64,000 nt of DNA from positions 62,001-126,000 of the forward strand of contig JAQUIJ010000011.1 of the NCBI GenBank assembly GCA_028683385.1. The letters run 5' to 3'. The stretch is from Prolixibacteraceae bacterium. Lineage in GTDB: Bacteria > Bacteroidota > Bacteroidia > Bacteroidales > Prolixibacteraceae. Positions 45,586-53,435 of this stretch are shown piece after piece (positions within the stretch are counted from its first letter, which is position 1; each line of letters begins with the position of its first letter). The translations under genes and the position numbers were made by a program. The notes under the pieces are model-generated. The model ran no database searches and was not told the DNA's origin. It saw nothing but the letters and a program-made list of their open reading frames with translations.

Positions 45586-46500
45586 ATGAGCAATCAGACA
45601 AAAGGAATTGTATATACACTAATCACTGTATTGATGTGGGGAGTTTTGGCTATTGCGCTGAAAGTTGCCTCTAAAGCGATTGATTCGCCTACTATCGTGT
45701 GGTTTCGATTTTCACTGGCATTTTCAGGAATGGCCATTTGGGCTCTTTTTAACGATACCAAAGCCCTGAAAATATTGTACAAACCTTCGCTAATTCTGGT
45801 TATTTCTACTTTAATGCTGGCCTGGAATTACATTGGTTTTATGTGGGGCGTTCAGTACACCACGCCTGGGAATGCACAGGTTGCAGTTCAAACGGGGCAG
45901 GTTGTACTGGCCATTTTTGGAGTCGTTTTTTTCAAAGAAAAACTTTCGTGGATGCAGGGGTTTGGATTTTTGTTAGCACTTATCGGATTCTGGATTTTTT
46001 ACCAGCAGCACTTAACCGCATTACCCGCCAATAAAAGCGAATACACCAAAGGGACACTTCTGACCGTTTCCGCGGCTTTGACATGGGCAGTTTATGCGGC
46101 TATGCAGAAAAAACTAATACGTCAACATCCGGTAACCACCTTGAATTTATTCATTTTCGGATTGCCAATTTTGCTGTACTTCCCGTTTGCCAATTTCGCG
46201 AGTCTGGCTCACTTAAGTTTAGGTTATTGGCTGCTTTTAATTTTTCTGGGGATGAACACATTAATTTCCTATGTCTGCCTGACGCTCGCCCTGAAATACA
46301 TGGAAGCGGGAAAAGTCAGCGTTTTGCTGATAATGAACCCAATCATCACATTTGTAATCATGGGTATTCTAACCTGGCTTCAGATTACCTGGATAGCGCC
46401 TGAACATTTTTCGGTACTTTCCATTTTTGGGGCGTTACTTGCATTGTCGGGAGCAATTTTAGTGGTGCGTAAAAAAAAGAAAACGGAAGTTGTATCGTGA
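45586..46500 (+). CDS. EamA/DMT-family transporter
   Basis: 304 residues from the ATG at 45586 (MSNQTKGIVYTL). The frame is open further upstream but runs through a terminator and an inverted repeat, so that extension is rejected. Ten predicted membrane helices form two EamA halves (about 8-145 and 160-290; segments GVQYTTPGNAQVAVQTGQVVLAIFGVVFFKEKLSW and MNPIITFVIMGILTWL). The family moves metabolites across the inner membrane; the substrate cannot be told. It ends with a basic tail (RKKKKTE). Confidence 0.9.
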   Translation: MSNQTKGIVYTLITVLMWGVLAIALKVASKAIDSPTIVWFRFSLAFSGMAIWALFNDTKALKILYKPSLILVISTLMLAWNYIGFMWGVQYTTPGNAQVAVQTGQVVLAIFGVVFFKEKLSWMQGFGFLLALIGFWIFYQQHLTALPANKSEYTKGTLLTVSAALTWAVYAAMQKKLIRQHPVTTLNLFIFGLPILLYFPFANFASLAHLSLGYWLLLIFLGMNTLISYVCLTLALKYMEAGKVSVLLIMNPIITFVIMGILTWLQITWIAPEHFSVLSIFGALLALSGAILVVRKKKKTEVVS

Positions 46501-46607
46501 AATCCTCGGAGAACATTAAGTTTCAATAAACAAATACTTCTGCCGACGATCAATCGATCTGTTGGTGTTCAAGTCTTTCTAGTTTTGCTGTTGAGATTGT
46601 ACTGTAC

Positions 46608-46627
46608 AGACGCAACGCATTGCGTCT
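46608..46627. repeat. Hairpin AGACGCAA/TTGCGTCT, degenerate GTAGAGACG-type repeat
   Basis: An 8-bp perfect stem (46608-46615, 46620-46627) with a 4-base loop sits between the two EamA genes. The flanks GTAC..CTAGC echo the GTAGAGACG...CGTCTCTAC element at 59403-59431. Confidence 0.65.
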
Positions 46628-46643
46628 CTAGCATAGATAATTT

Positions 46644-47546
46644 ATGTGGGTAATTTTAGCCTTGTCGTCTGCCATTCTATTAGGGATTTACGAAGTTTTC
46701 AAGAAACTTTCGGTTCATAAAAATGCAGTCATTCCGGTACTTTTTATCTCCACATTAACCAGTGCCTTAATTTTTTTGCCAATCACGGTTGGCTCAGGTT
46801 TTTATCCTGAATTTTTCAAAAGCATTCAGCTTTTTGTTCCTGAAATTACGTTGGGGCAGCACGGATTTATCTTCCTGAAATCAATGTTGGTGGTTTCGAG
46901 CTGGATTTTGGGTTTCTATGCTGTTAAAAACCTGCCAATCACTATCGTGGCACCAATTCGAGCAACAGGACCAATCTGGACTTTAATAGGCGCCATTGTG
47001 ATCTTCAGCGAACACCTCAATTCTCAGCAATGGGCGGGCGTGAGCATTACGCTGTTTTTCTTCTATTTATTATCCACTGCCGGAAAATTGGAAGGTATTA
47101 ATTTTTCAGCGAACAAATGGGTGTTTCTCATCATGGCAGGAACATTCCTTGGAGCGGTGAGTGGTTTGTACGATAAGTTCCTGATGCGTCGAATCGATCG
47201 GATGGCTGTTCAGGCATGGTTCTCGTTTTATCAGGTAGTCATATTACTCCCTATTTTGGCTGTCAATCGTTGGCGTTTGCCTAAAGAAGAGCGAACTCCA
47301 TTTCACTGGCGCTGGTCCATTCCGCTGATTGGATTTTTTTTGGTGCTTGCCGATTATCTCTATTTTAATTCTTTGAGCCATCCCGAATCGATGATTTCAA
47401 TTGTTTCTGCGTTACGCCGTGGGGGAGTAGTTATTTCGTTTGCGGTGGGAGCGCTCGTCTTCAAAGAGAAAAATATTCCCCGAAAAGCGCTGTATCTGGT
47501 TGGTATTCTGATTGGTATTTTATTAATTTCGCTGGGGTCGAAATAG
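46644..47546 (+). CDS. EamA/DMT-family transporter
   Basis: 300 residues with about ten membrane helices in two EamA repeats (about 3-135 and 150-297). The first begins MWVILALSSAILLGIYEVFKKLSV. The repeat ends contain the KNLPITIVAPIRATGPIWTLIGAIVIFSEHLN segment and the SIVSALRRGGVVISFAVGALVFKEKN segment, typical of the family. The substrate is unknown. It is next to another EamA gene but differs considerably from it, so recent duplication is not indicated. Confidence 0.9.
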   Translation: MWVILALSSAILLGIYEVFKKLSVHKNAVIPVLFISTLTSALIFLPITVGSGFYPEFFKSIQLFVPEITLGQHGFIFLKSMLVVSSWILGFYAVKNLPITIVAPIRATGPIWTLIGAIVIFSEHLNSQQWAGVSITLFFFYLLSTAGKLEGINFSANKWVFLIMAGTFLGAVSGLYDKFLMRRIDRMAVQAWFSFYQVVILLPILAVNRWRLPKEERTPFHWRWSIPLIGFFLVLADYLYFNSLSHPESMISIVSALRRGGVVISFAVGALVFKEKNIPRKALYLVGILIGILLISLGSK

Positions 47547-47550
47547 TTTC

Positions 47551-47569
47551 GGCTTCGACAAGCTCAGCC
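47551..47569. repeat. GGCTTCGACAAGCTCAGCC intergenic palindrome
   Basis: A 19-base sequence with GGCT/AGCC ends lies 4 bases after the EamA stop codon. It resembles the CTTCGACAAGCTCAG repeat that I recall as recurrent in Bacteroidota; only one copy is visible here. Confidence 0.5.
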
Positions 47570-47633
47570 ATCGATTTAACACAGATTTGAGACTTTCTTA
47601 TTTCTTGCTCGATGTTTAATATTTATTCAGGTT

Positions 47634-48101
47634 ATGAAGACGACAATACTTTTACTGCTGATCATTTTTGTTTTGTTTTCCTGTACCGAAAAGAAACCAG
47701 CCGCCAATCCACAGGTTTTGCTGGATGCTGATATTGCCTTTTCTGATTATTCAGTCAAACATGGCATTCAAAAGGCATTCATTGAATTTGCCGACGATAG
47801 CGTGGTTTTGCTGAAACCCAAACGGATGCCCATCGTCGGGAAATTAAACCTGATTAAGAGTTACGAAGGCAAAAGTGACAGCGGAGTTGTGCTAACCTGG
47901 AGCCCTGCTAAAGCGATAATTGCAAAAAGTGGCGAGCTTGGCTACACTTATGGCTTTTGGACATTTATAGCTAAAACCGATACTTCACACGGGACTTACA
48001 TGACAGTCTGGAAGAAAGATCCAACGGGCCTGTGGAAATACATTGCTGACACTGGGAATGAAGGACTTTCAAACAAACAGGAAAATGGAAACAGTCATTA
48101 G
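47634..48101 (+). CDS. DUF4440/SnoaL-like lipoprotein
   Basis: 155 residues. The signal ends with lipobox LFSC (Cys17). The domain from about 30 to 145 (VLLDADIAFSDYSVKHGIQKAFIEFADDSVVLLKPKRMPIVGKLNLIKSYEG...TYGFWTFI...GTYMTVWKKDPTGLWKYIADTGNEG) matches the DUF4440/NTF2-like cone fold. Such proteins bind small molecules, but many have no known activity. Its last codons are part of the downstream inverted repeat. Confidence 0.88.
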   Translation: MKTTILLLLIIFVLFSCTEKKPAANPQVLLDADIAFSDYSVKHGIQKAFIEFADDSVVLLKPKRMPIVGKLNLIKSYEGKSDSGVVLTWSPAKAIIAKSGELGYTYGFWTFIAKTDTSHGTYMTVWKKDPTGLWKYIADTGNEGLSNKQENGNSH

Positions 48102-48156
48102 TCATTCGGAAAGCTGGTTTTCAATGACTTTTTCCCAATGACTAATGACTATTTCC
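48087..48156. repeat. Heptad-type inverted repeat between convergent genes
   Basis: Arms 48087-48106 and 48137-48156 are 20-nt inverted repeats with one mismatch; the core is AGTCATT twice against AATGACT twice, 7-nt periodic. The left arm includes the last codons and stop of the 47634 gene; the right arm abuts the stop codon of the 48157 gene exactly. It is a likely bidirectional terminator. Confidence 0.85.
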
Positions 48157-48543
48157 TTATTGCTTAAACAGCTCGTTCAATCCGTTGAAATAGTCTTCTT
48201 CCCAACCTTCAGAAATGTTGCGATAAGCTTCGTCAGGAATGTTGGTTTGTACCACTTCCATGCTGGTGCCGCCTTTGTCAGGATGTAGTTTGATGGTTAC
48301 AATCGATTTTTTATCGTCGTCCTCTTCGCCAAAGAACCATTCCTGAACGATTTTTTTATCCTGTTCGAATTCGAGGTTGATTCCGCAGATACTTTCCTCC
48401 CACATCGAGAATTCAGTGCCGGCAACTGGTTCCATTACGGCATCTTCCCCAGTCCAGATTTCAATCATCACTTTATTGGTAAGTGCATTGTAAACATCGG
48501 ATGGTTGGGCGGTTATCTTGAAGTATTTTTTATATGTTTTCAT
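48157..48543 (-). CDS. SRPBCC (AHSA1-like) protein
   Basis: About 128 residues from the ATG at 48543; an upstream in-frame ATG (48648) would add 35 residues that run into a repeat array and look non-coding. The START/SRPBCC pattern is present: KKYFKITAQPSDVYNALTNKVMIEIWTGEDAVMEPVAGTEFSMW and the C-terminal helix EAYRNISEGWEEDYFNGLNELF. This is an activator-of-Hsp90-like small fold with an internal hydrophobic pocket; the ligand is unknown. Confidence 0.88.
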   Translation of the reverse strand: MKTYKKYFKITAQPSDVYNALTNKVMIEIWTGEDAVMEPVAGTEFSMWEESICGINLEFEQDKKIVQEWFFGEEDDDKKSIVTIKLHPDKGGTSMEVVQTNIPDEAYRNISEGWEEDYFNGLNELFKQ

Positions 48544-48644
48544 TGAGTCGTTTTTTAATGATGATTTCTCAGAATAAAGGTAGAGCATCCAAATATAGGT
48601 TAATTTCTGAGATTCCACACTTCGAAAGCCTGGGAGCGGCACCT

Positions 48645-48728
48645 CCAACTTCTATCTTCCGTCTTCCGGTATTTGAATTTGTTGCGGGTTCCGAGTTAAG
48701 CTTCGGTCTTCCGACTCCCGACTTCTCC
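48645..48728. repeat. Array of twelve 7-nt words flush with the DUF3078 stop codon
   Basis: Counting from 48645 gives exactly twelve 7-base units to 48728, ending at the base before the stop codon of the next minus-strand gene (48729). Several units share CTT/CCG (CCGTCTT, CTTCCGA, CTTCGGT), and the centre contains TGTTGCG/GGTTCCG. It is the longest uninterrupted member of the heptad-element set. Confidence 0.75.
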
Positions 48729-50720
48729 TCAAATCTTCCTCCGCTGATAAACGTGTTTGTTTATTTTATAAGAGAACCCGATCGTACTAAGCTCTTTGGT
48801 TTGCCATTTGGGTTTAAATATTTCGGTGCCATTCGCTTCAAATCTTCCGGTAGGGAAAGTTACATTGCTATCGTACAGCATATACAGCATAAAAGTCATG
48901 CTAATTCGGTTGGTAAGTTGGGCAACTATGGTATTTTCCCAGTTTACATCAATCTTTTTAAATGGTCGCTGGTAATTCAGGAACATTTTATACTTGGTTT
49001 CATAACTAATCCGTGGCGTAATATCTATTTTATAACGGAGATCGATGTTAAGACCAGGTTCCCAGAAGCTTCGGCTATGAGCCGATACGCCAAATTTGGT
49101 CTGGTCTATCAGCGCAGTATCGCGTACAAAAACATTTTTTGCTGTGATTGGCGAAAGGAATAACGAGAAATTTTTGTTCGGTTTATAGTCGAATCCAAGT
49201 TTGATAAACGTTGTAGCAGGCGACATGAAAGTTGAAATCGGAACAGAATCATTTGGATAGTTGTACCCTTTAAAAAACTGAGTTTTATAATCAATTTCAG
49301 TACTGTAATACCAATCTTTAAAAGCGTTTACACCCAGGCGTGAAATCAGTTCCAATTTATCGTCATTTTTCTGTGTCTGGTTTATGTCACCACCTTGCCT
49401 GATCCAGCCGTTCCGAAATTCAACACTATTTTCCCATTTTAGTTTGCTGTCGTTCGAATAATTGGCATATCCTTTCAATACAGTCAGGAATGAAAATGAA
49501 CTTCGCCCTCCGGCTTTCCAATTGCTAAGGTACAATTGTGTAAACCCTAAGTTTCCGTTTCCTCCCAAATCCCAGGGTGCAACGACATTGTATTTCTTTT
49601 GGATTTTGGTTAGTTTCTGATCGGGAGTGTACTTCTGAAATACATAATCGCGGTGCTGTTTATGCTCAATCCGGTTAAATGTAATGTTGTCCTCAATGGC
49701 AATTCCAATGGTTTGTTTGTCGAGGTTCATCAGTTGAATTCCGATGGAATCGTTTTGTATGTTTTTGATGTACATGCGGCTAATTGAACGTTGGTTATTT
49801 CGTAGCCAAAGTTGCGTCGGCCTTCCGGTTAAGCTTTGTACGTTAAGAGAAACCGAATCGTTTAGAGCATATCGCTGTAGTGTTTGCACATAAAGACAGA
49901 TCGAATCATTAACCGCCCGGACAATCGAATCGTTGTAAGTAGCCAGGATTTGCTGGTTCCGCAGTTTTAACGAATCGCTTAGTTGGTTCTGAAGCGAGTC
50001 GGAGAATACCCGCACAGCATATTTTCGGTAGGCTGTGATGGCCGAATCAAGATTCATCTTTTCGAGCCGGCTATTGAATCGCTGGCGGGCAGCTTCAAGT
50101 ATAGAACTGCGCGCATTCTGCCGATTTTTGATCTTCTCAAAATTGTTTGGCGCTTTTCCAAGCGAATCCTGAATCGCAAAAATATTCAGCAAACTGTCGG
50201 GTAAAACGATTTTTGTTCGGCGAATGATTGCCTCTTCATCACCCTTGGCTATGAGTTGACTTTTTTTGTCCGGACTGACAGTCAGGTTTTCAGGCAACGG
50301 AATAGTTTTCATATCAACTCCATTCCAGATGGCTCGGTCGAGTTGTTTCATTTTCTCCAGAATAGTACGATAACCCAAATACCCTTTAACCTGAAGCGAA
50401 TCGCTTACGTTTTCAGGCGAGCGGTTGATGTACCTTAGATCTTTGTTCGTCTGGAATTTTTGAAGTTTTATTAGGATGGTATCAATGCGTTCATCCTCTG
50501 CAAAATGGATTAATCCGTTTACTGTGCCTAATATTTCAGGATTCTCCGATTGCCATACCGTATTGGGCTGGATGTGTTTTTTCAGGAAATCGATCCCCAA
50601 TTTGATGGAATCTGCATTGCTGAGTATTACTTCTTTCTTTTTGTCAACGGGATTGGTTTCTGCGAATAAGGAAACACTGATCAGGACGATAAATCCTGCA
50701 CAAAGTTTTTTAAGCTGCAT
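48729..50720 (-). CDS. DUF3078-domain outer-membrane protein with long N-terminal helical region
   Basis: 663 residues. A signal peptide (1-20) is followed by about 350 residues rich in Asp/Ser/Leu with coil-like stretches (DSLQNQLSDSLKLRNQQILATYNDSIVRAVNDSI), which repeatedly use a DSL/DSI motif. DUF3078 then covers about 365-663 (YNVVAPWDLGGNGNLGFTQLYLSNWKAGGRSSFSFLT...), a beta-barrel ending HVYQRRKI. DUF3078 proteins are Bacteroidota outer-membrane proteins of unknown role. The N-terminal extension is longer than in ordinary family members, as I recall. It lies 79 bases from the CYTH gene on the same strand. Confidence 0.86.
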   Translation of the reverse strand: MQLKKLCAGFIVLISVSLFAETNPVDKKKEVILSNADSIKLGIDFLKKHIQPNTVWQSENPEILGTVNGLIHFAEDERIDTILIKLQKFQTNKDLRYINRSPENVSDSLQVKGYLGYRTILEKMKQLDRAIWNGVDMKTIPLPENLTVSPDKKSQLIAKGDEEAIIRRTKIVLPDSLLNIFAIQDSLGKAPNNFEKIKNRQNARSSILEAARQRFNSRLEKMNLDSAITAYRKYAVRVFSDSLQNQLSDSLKLRNQQILATYNDSIVRAVNDSICLYVQTLQRYALNDSVSLNVQSLTGRPTQLWLRNNQRSISRMYIKNIQNDSIGIQLMNLDKQTIGIAIEDNITFNRIEHKQHRDYVFQKYTPDQKLTKIQKKYNVVAPWDLGGNGNLGFTQLYLSNWKAGGRSSFSFLTVLKGYANYSNDSKLKWENSVEFRNGWIRQGGDINQTQKNDDKLELISRLGVNAFKDWYYSTEIDYKTQFFKGYNYPNDSVPISTFMSPATTFIKLGFDYKPNKNFSLFLSPITAKNVFVRDTALIDQTKFGVSAHSRSFWEPGLNIDLRYKIDITPRISYETKYKMFLNYQRPFKKIDVNWENTIVAQLTNRISMTFMLYMLYDSNVTFPTGRFEANGTEIFKPKWQTKELSTIGFSYKINKHVYQRRKI

Positions 50721-50799
50721 ATCTATTCGGTTAATTGGCTATCAAGTAAAACGTTTTTGTCATCAACTTGTTGTCAGGCATTTCAAAAATCAGGCCATC

Positions 50800-51267
50800 C
50801 TAGTCTGTCCATTCCAGAAAAGGGTGCTCCGAAAGAAAGGAATTATAGTATCTCCTGTCGCCCGAAACTTCCGCTAAAAGCCAGTCAGGCCGCGGAAATG
50901 CCTGGTTTCCTGATTCAAGTTCCAGCTCAGCAATAACCAGCCCCTCATTTTTTCCTGAAAAAACATCAACTTCCCATAAAAAACCTTCGTGCATGATTTT
51001 GTAGCGAATTTTTTCAACCGGATTGGAAATGGCCAAATTCATCATTTCCTGTGCTTCATCAACTGGTATTTGGTATTCATACTCCGGACGTGAAATGGTT
51101 TCAGACCGACCTTTGATGGTCAGGAATGCTTTTTTTCCGGCAATTCGGACGCGCACCGTTGGGTTGGGGTCAATACTCAGGTAAGCTTGCACCAATCGGG
51201 TTCCCTTATCTGTCGGATTCCATTTTCGGGTGTCGACTAAAAATTTACGTTCAATTTCGAGAGGCAT
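50800..51267 (-). CDS. CYTH-domain protein (triphosphate tunnel family)
   Basis: 155 residues starting MPLEIERKFLV, the E-x-E-x-K signature of CYTH/TTM enzymes. The tunnel residues are spread over the strands: RLVQAYLSIDPNPTVRVRIAGKKAFLTIKG, EYEYQIPVDEAQEMM, KIRYKIMHEGFLWEVDVFSG and LVIAELELES. These enzymes use divalent metal to hydrolyse tripolyphosphate or ThTP, or make cAMP; short bacterial members of this type are mainly inorganic tripolyphosphatases. No partner CHAD domain is fused or adjacent. It is divergent from the HD-domain gene. Confidence 0.92.
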   Translation of the reverse strand: MPLEIERKFLVDTRKWNPTDKGTRLVQAYLSIDPNPTVRVRIAGKKAFLTIKGRSETISRPEYEYQIPVDEAQEMMNLAISNPVEKIRYKIMHEGFLWEVDVFSGKNEGLVIAELELESGNQAFPRPDWLLAEVSGDRRYYNSFLSEHPFLEWTD

Positions 51268-51320
51268 CTGGTTTCGGTTTGTTTTTGCTAATTTGCAGCA
51301 GCAAAATTAAGACTACTGAA

Positions 51321-51875
51321 ATGATTTCACGAGAAAATGCCTACAAACTTTTGAATCAACACATTCAAAACGCAAATATGATCAAGCACAGTGTGGCGAG
51401 TGAGGCCGTTATGCGTGCCATTGCCCGAAAACTGGATACTGATCAGGAAGAGTGGGGGATCGCCGGATTACTCCACGATATTGATGTTGAAGTTACACAT
51501 GCCGATCCGTATCAGCATGGCCCACATGCTACCTTAATGCTTGATGGTTTACTTTCTCCTGAAGCCATTGACGCCATTGTGATGCACAACGAAATGGCTA
51601 CCGGAAAAGAACGGGCAACCGTTTTTCAACATGCGCTGGCGGCTGGCGAAACCATCACCGGGCTGATTATGGCTACGGCAATGGTTTATCCTGATCGAAA
51701 ACTGGCATCGGTGAAAACCAAATCAATCACCAAACGCATGAAAGAAAAGGCATTTGCAGCTTCGGTAAAACGCGAAAATATCCTGGAATGCGAACTTATT
51801 GGCATTCCGATCAACGATTTTGCTGAACTGGCTTTGGTCGCCATGCAGGAAATCAGCGACGAGTTGGGGTTTTAA
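51321..51875 (+). CDS. HD-domain protein, phosphohydrolase-like
   Basis: About 184 residues from the ATG at 51321; the frame is open upstream but runs antisense to the CYTH gene. Conserved residues of an HD fold are seen: His in MIKHSVASEAVMRAIA (about 21-34), the HD pair in GIAGLLHDIDVE, His in YQHGPHATLMLDG, and a late DAIVMHNEMATG. It is shorter than, but similar to, HDIG-type hydrolases of nucleotides; the substrate is unknown. It is monocistronic, next to a region of palindromic repeats. Confidence 0.86.
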   Translation: MISRENAYKLLNQHIQNANMIKHSVASEAVMRAIARKLDTDQEEWGIAGLLHDIDVEVTHADPYQHGPHATLMLDGLLSPEAIDAIVMHNEMATGKERATVFQHALAAGETITGLIMATAMVYPDRKLASVKTKSITKRMKEKAFAASVKRENILECELIGIPINDFAELALVAMQEISDELGF

Positions 51876-52322
51876 TCGGCCTATTGCCTTTTTTCGCCCT
51901 GAAAGGCAATGTCCTTCGGTTAAGGAAAATATTAAATTTTTATTCAGCGATTCGCAAGCTATATTTCGGTGCGCTGCACCTACAAAAGTCCTGATAATTC
52001 AATTTCTACAACTATTTCGCAGCTCTGCTGCTTTGCTTTATCGAAAAGGTGCAGAGCACCATGATATTTGTAGAAAAATATAAGTGCCTGTCGGTAAGAT
52101 GCAAAGCACCGAAATAGAGGATGAAGAATTCTTTGAACTTGGTTACATTTAATGAATACTCTGAGCGAGATTGTTAGCTTTTATAACCATTCAAGGAACA
52201 GTCTAAATTTTATACTAAACACCTGAGTAAATATATCCACATTTTGTCAACGTTCATTGGATATCAGTCTATTAAAATTTAACTTTGATGATAATAATTT
52301 AGGCATAATTAAATATAAAACT
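51876..52322. repeat. Cluster of four GGTGCAGAGCACC-type repeats in a gene-free stretch
   Basis: In 447 bases without a gene, four relatives of a GGTGCAGAGCACCGAAATA...TGTAGAAA element occur: inverted at 51959-51983 and 52003-52031, direct at 52045-52079 and 52098-52119. The inverted and direct copies face each other and can form a long imperfect cruciform. The next gene is AT-rich and of unknown origin. I recall similar GGTGCAGAGCACC repeats as scattered in Bacteroidota genomes. Confidence 0.7.
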
Positions 52323-52859
52323 ATGACTACTTCTACAATAATTACTATCGCACTTGCTATAATCAGCCCAATTCTAGCTATTATTTTACCGGCTTATTTA
52401 AAATATTACAAAATAGATAATGCAAAAATAGTATCAAGTTTTAATAATGGATTACACTTCTTTTTTGCATATATTCTACCCATTACTTCATCTGTTATTG
52501 GTTCTTTATATTTTCCTTTTAATAAGCTTTTTGTACTTCTAATAGCTATGAATACCATGTCTCTGTCGGTTAATCTTGTTGTTGAAATACTAAAATTAAA
52601 AGATAAGGCAGATGAGAAATTTAGAAAAGGGATTTATGAAGTCATATATAAAATAGCTGAATCTAATTATGCAGAGCATAATAAAATATTGGATATTACT
52701 GATGACAGTTTAAATTTTTCAAATGTGAGTCTTAAAAGGTTATCGGAAATAGTTGAGAAAATGGCTGATGTAATTTATAAAACAAATATTGAGGTTATTG
52801 AAGCAAAAATTGAGGTGCAGAACGAAATATCCACCAGCCATCACAAGAATATAGAGTGA
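52323..52859 (+). CDS. AT-rich two- or three-helix membrane protein, unknown
   Basis: About 178 residues from the ATG at 52323 (an alternative TTG at 52257 is unlikely). Hydrophobic helices lie at about 4-24, 45-63 and 68-85. A soluble C-terminal half (about 90-178) is rich in Lys/Glu/Ile and probably helical or coiled (EVIYKIAESNYAEHNKILDITDDSL...RLSEIVEKMADVIYKTNIEVIEAKIEVQNE). No domain is recognised. Base composition is visibly AT-richer than in the neighbours, and repeat DNA lies upstream, which suggests acquired DNA. A terminator follows. Confidence 0.75.
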   Translation: MTTSTIITIALAIISPILAIILPAYLKYYKIDNAKIVSSFNNGLHFFFAYILPITSSVIGSLYFPFNKLFVLLIAMNTMSLSVNLVVEILKLKDKADEKFRKGIYEVIYKIAESNYAEHNKILDITDDSLNFSNVSLKRLSEIVEKMADVIYKTNIEVIEAKIEVQNEISTSHHKNIE

Positions 52860-52910
52860 GATATATTAAAAATGCAGATTTAGAATGAAATTATTATTCA
52901 CAGTCATAAA

Positions 52911-52948
52911 GCAAAAAGGAGAACGAACCCAGTTCTCTTTTTTTTTGC
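52911..52948 (+). terminator. Intrinsic terminator after the AT-rich gene
   Basis: GCAAAAAGGAGAAC pairs with GTTCTC followed by nine T and GC; the stem includes the A and T runs. It begins 52 bases past the stop codon. Confidence 0.8.
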
Positions 52949-53077
52949 GTTCAACGGATTGTTTATTAATCGGATTTATCCTAGCAATGTCTTTTCTTTT
53001 CTTTTGACAATTCTTGTGTCTTTCTTCAATTTTGCTGATAAATCATCAGGAAAGGTTATCGCTTTGAATTAGATTAT

Positions 53078-53085
53078 TATTTTTG
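53078..53085 (+). promoter_or_regulatory. Candidate -7 box (TATTTTTG) of the chorismate mutase gene
   Basis: TATTTTTG matches TAnnTTTG. The start codon at 53104 lies 19 bases after the box, implying a very short leader. No -33 box at the usual spacing is seen. Confidence 0.4.
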
Positions 53086-53103
53086 CGACAAATTTAGTTG
53101 CAA

Positions 53104-53412
53104 ATGAAGAATCCGGAAAGCTGCAAAAACATCGAAGAAGTAAGGGAAGCGATTGATGAGATTGACTACCAAATTATGAAGCTCTTTAGCCAACGCTATG
53201 ATTTTGTGAAAGAGATCGTGAAATTCAAGACCGACGAAGCTTCTGTAATTGCCGAAAGCCGTCAAAAGGAAGTGATTGAAAAAAGGAGGGAATGGGCAGT
53301 TGAACTGGGTCTCAATCCCGATTTGTTTGAAGATATTTTCTGGACCCTCATGCGCTATAATGTGACGAAAGAACTTGAAATACTGAAAAATACGAGTACT
53401 AAACCTGTGTAG
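53104..53412 (+). CDS. Chorismate mutase, AroQ type
   Basis: About 102 residues from the ATG at 53104 (a TTG two codons earlier is unlikely). All-helical AroQ pattern: the N-terminal helix VREAIDEIDYQIMKLFSQRYDFVKEIVKFK with the conserved Arg/Asp/Lys, then ESRQKEVIEKRREWAVELGLNPDLFEDIFWTLM. It converts chorismate to prephenate, the first step toward Phe and Tyr; PchB-like isochorismate pyruvate lyases share the fold. It is not fused to prephenate dehydratase or DAHP synthase. The next gene, a DRE-TIM aldolase, starts 24 bases later, so the two are co-transcribed. Confidence 0.9.
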   Translation: MKNPESCKNIEEVREAIDEIDYQIMKLFSQRYDFVKEIVKFKTDEASVIAESRQKEVIEKRREWAVELGLNPDLFEDIFWTLMRYNVTKELEILKNTSTKPV

Positions 53413-53435
53413 CTAACCCCTCAAAATCTGAGATA

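Noticed and set aside
48544-48648. Extension of the SRPBCC protein
   Set aside because: The extra residues are encoded partly in the heptad array and precede a normal family start.
51126-51320. 65-codon extension of the HD-domain protein
   Set aside because: It runs antisense through the start of the CYTH gene and has no homology-like content; the HD fold starts at 51321.
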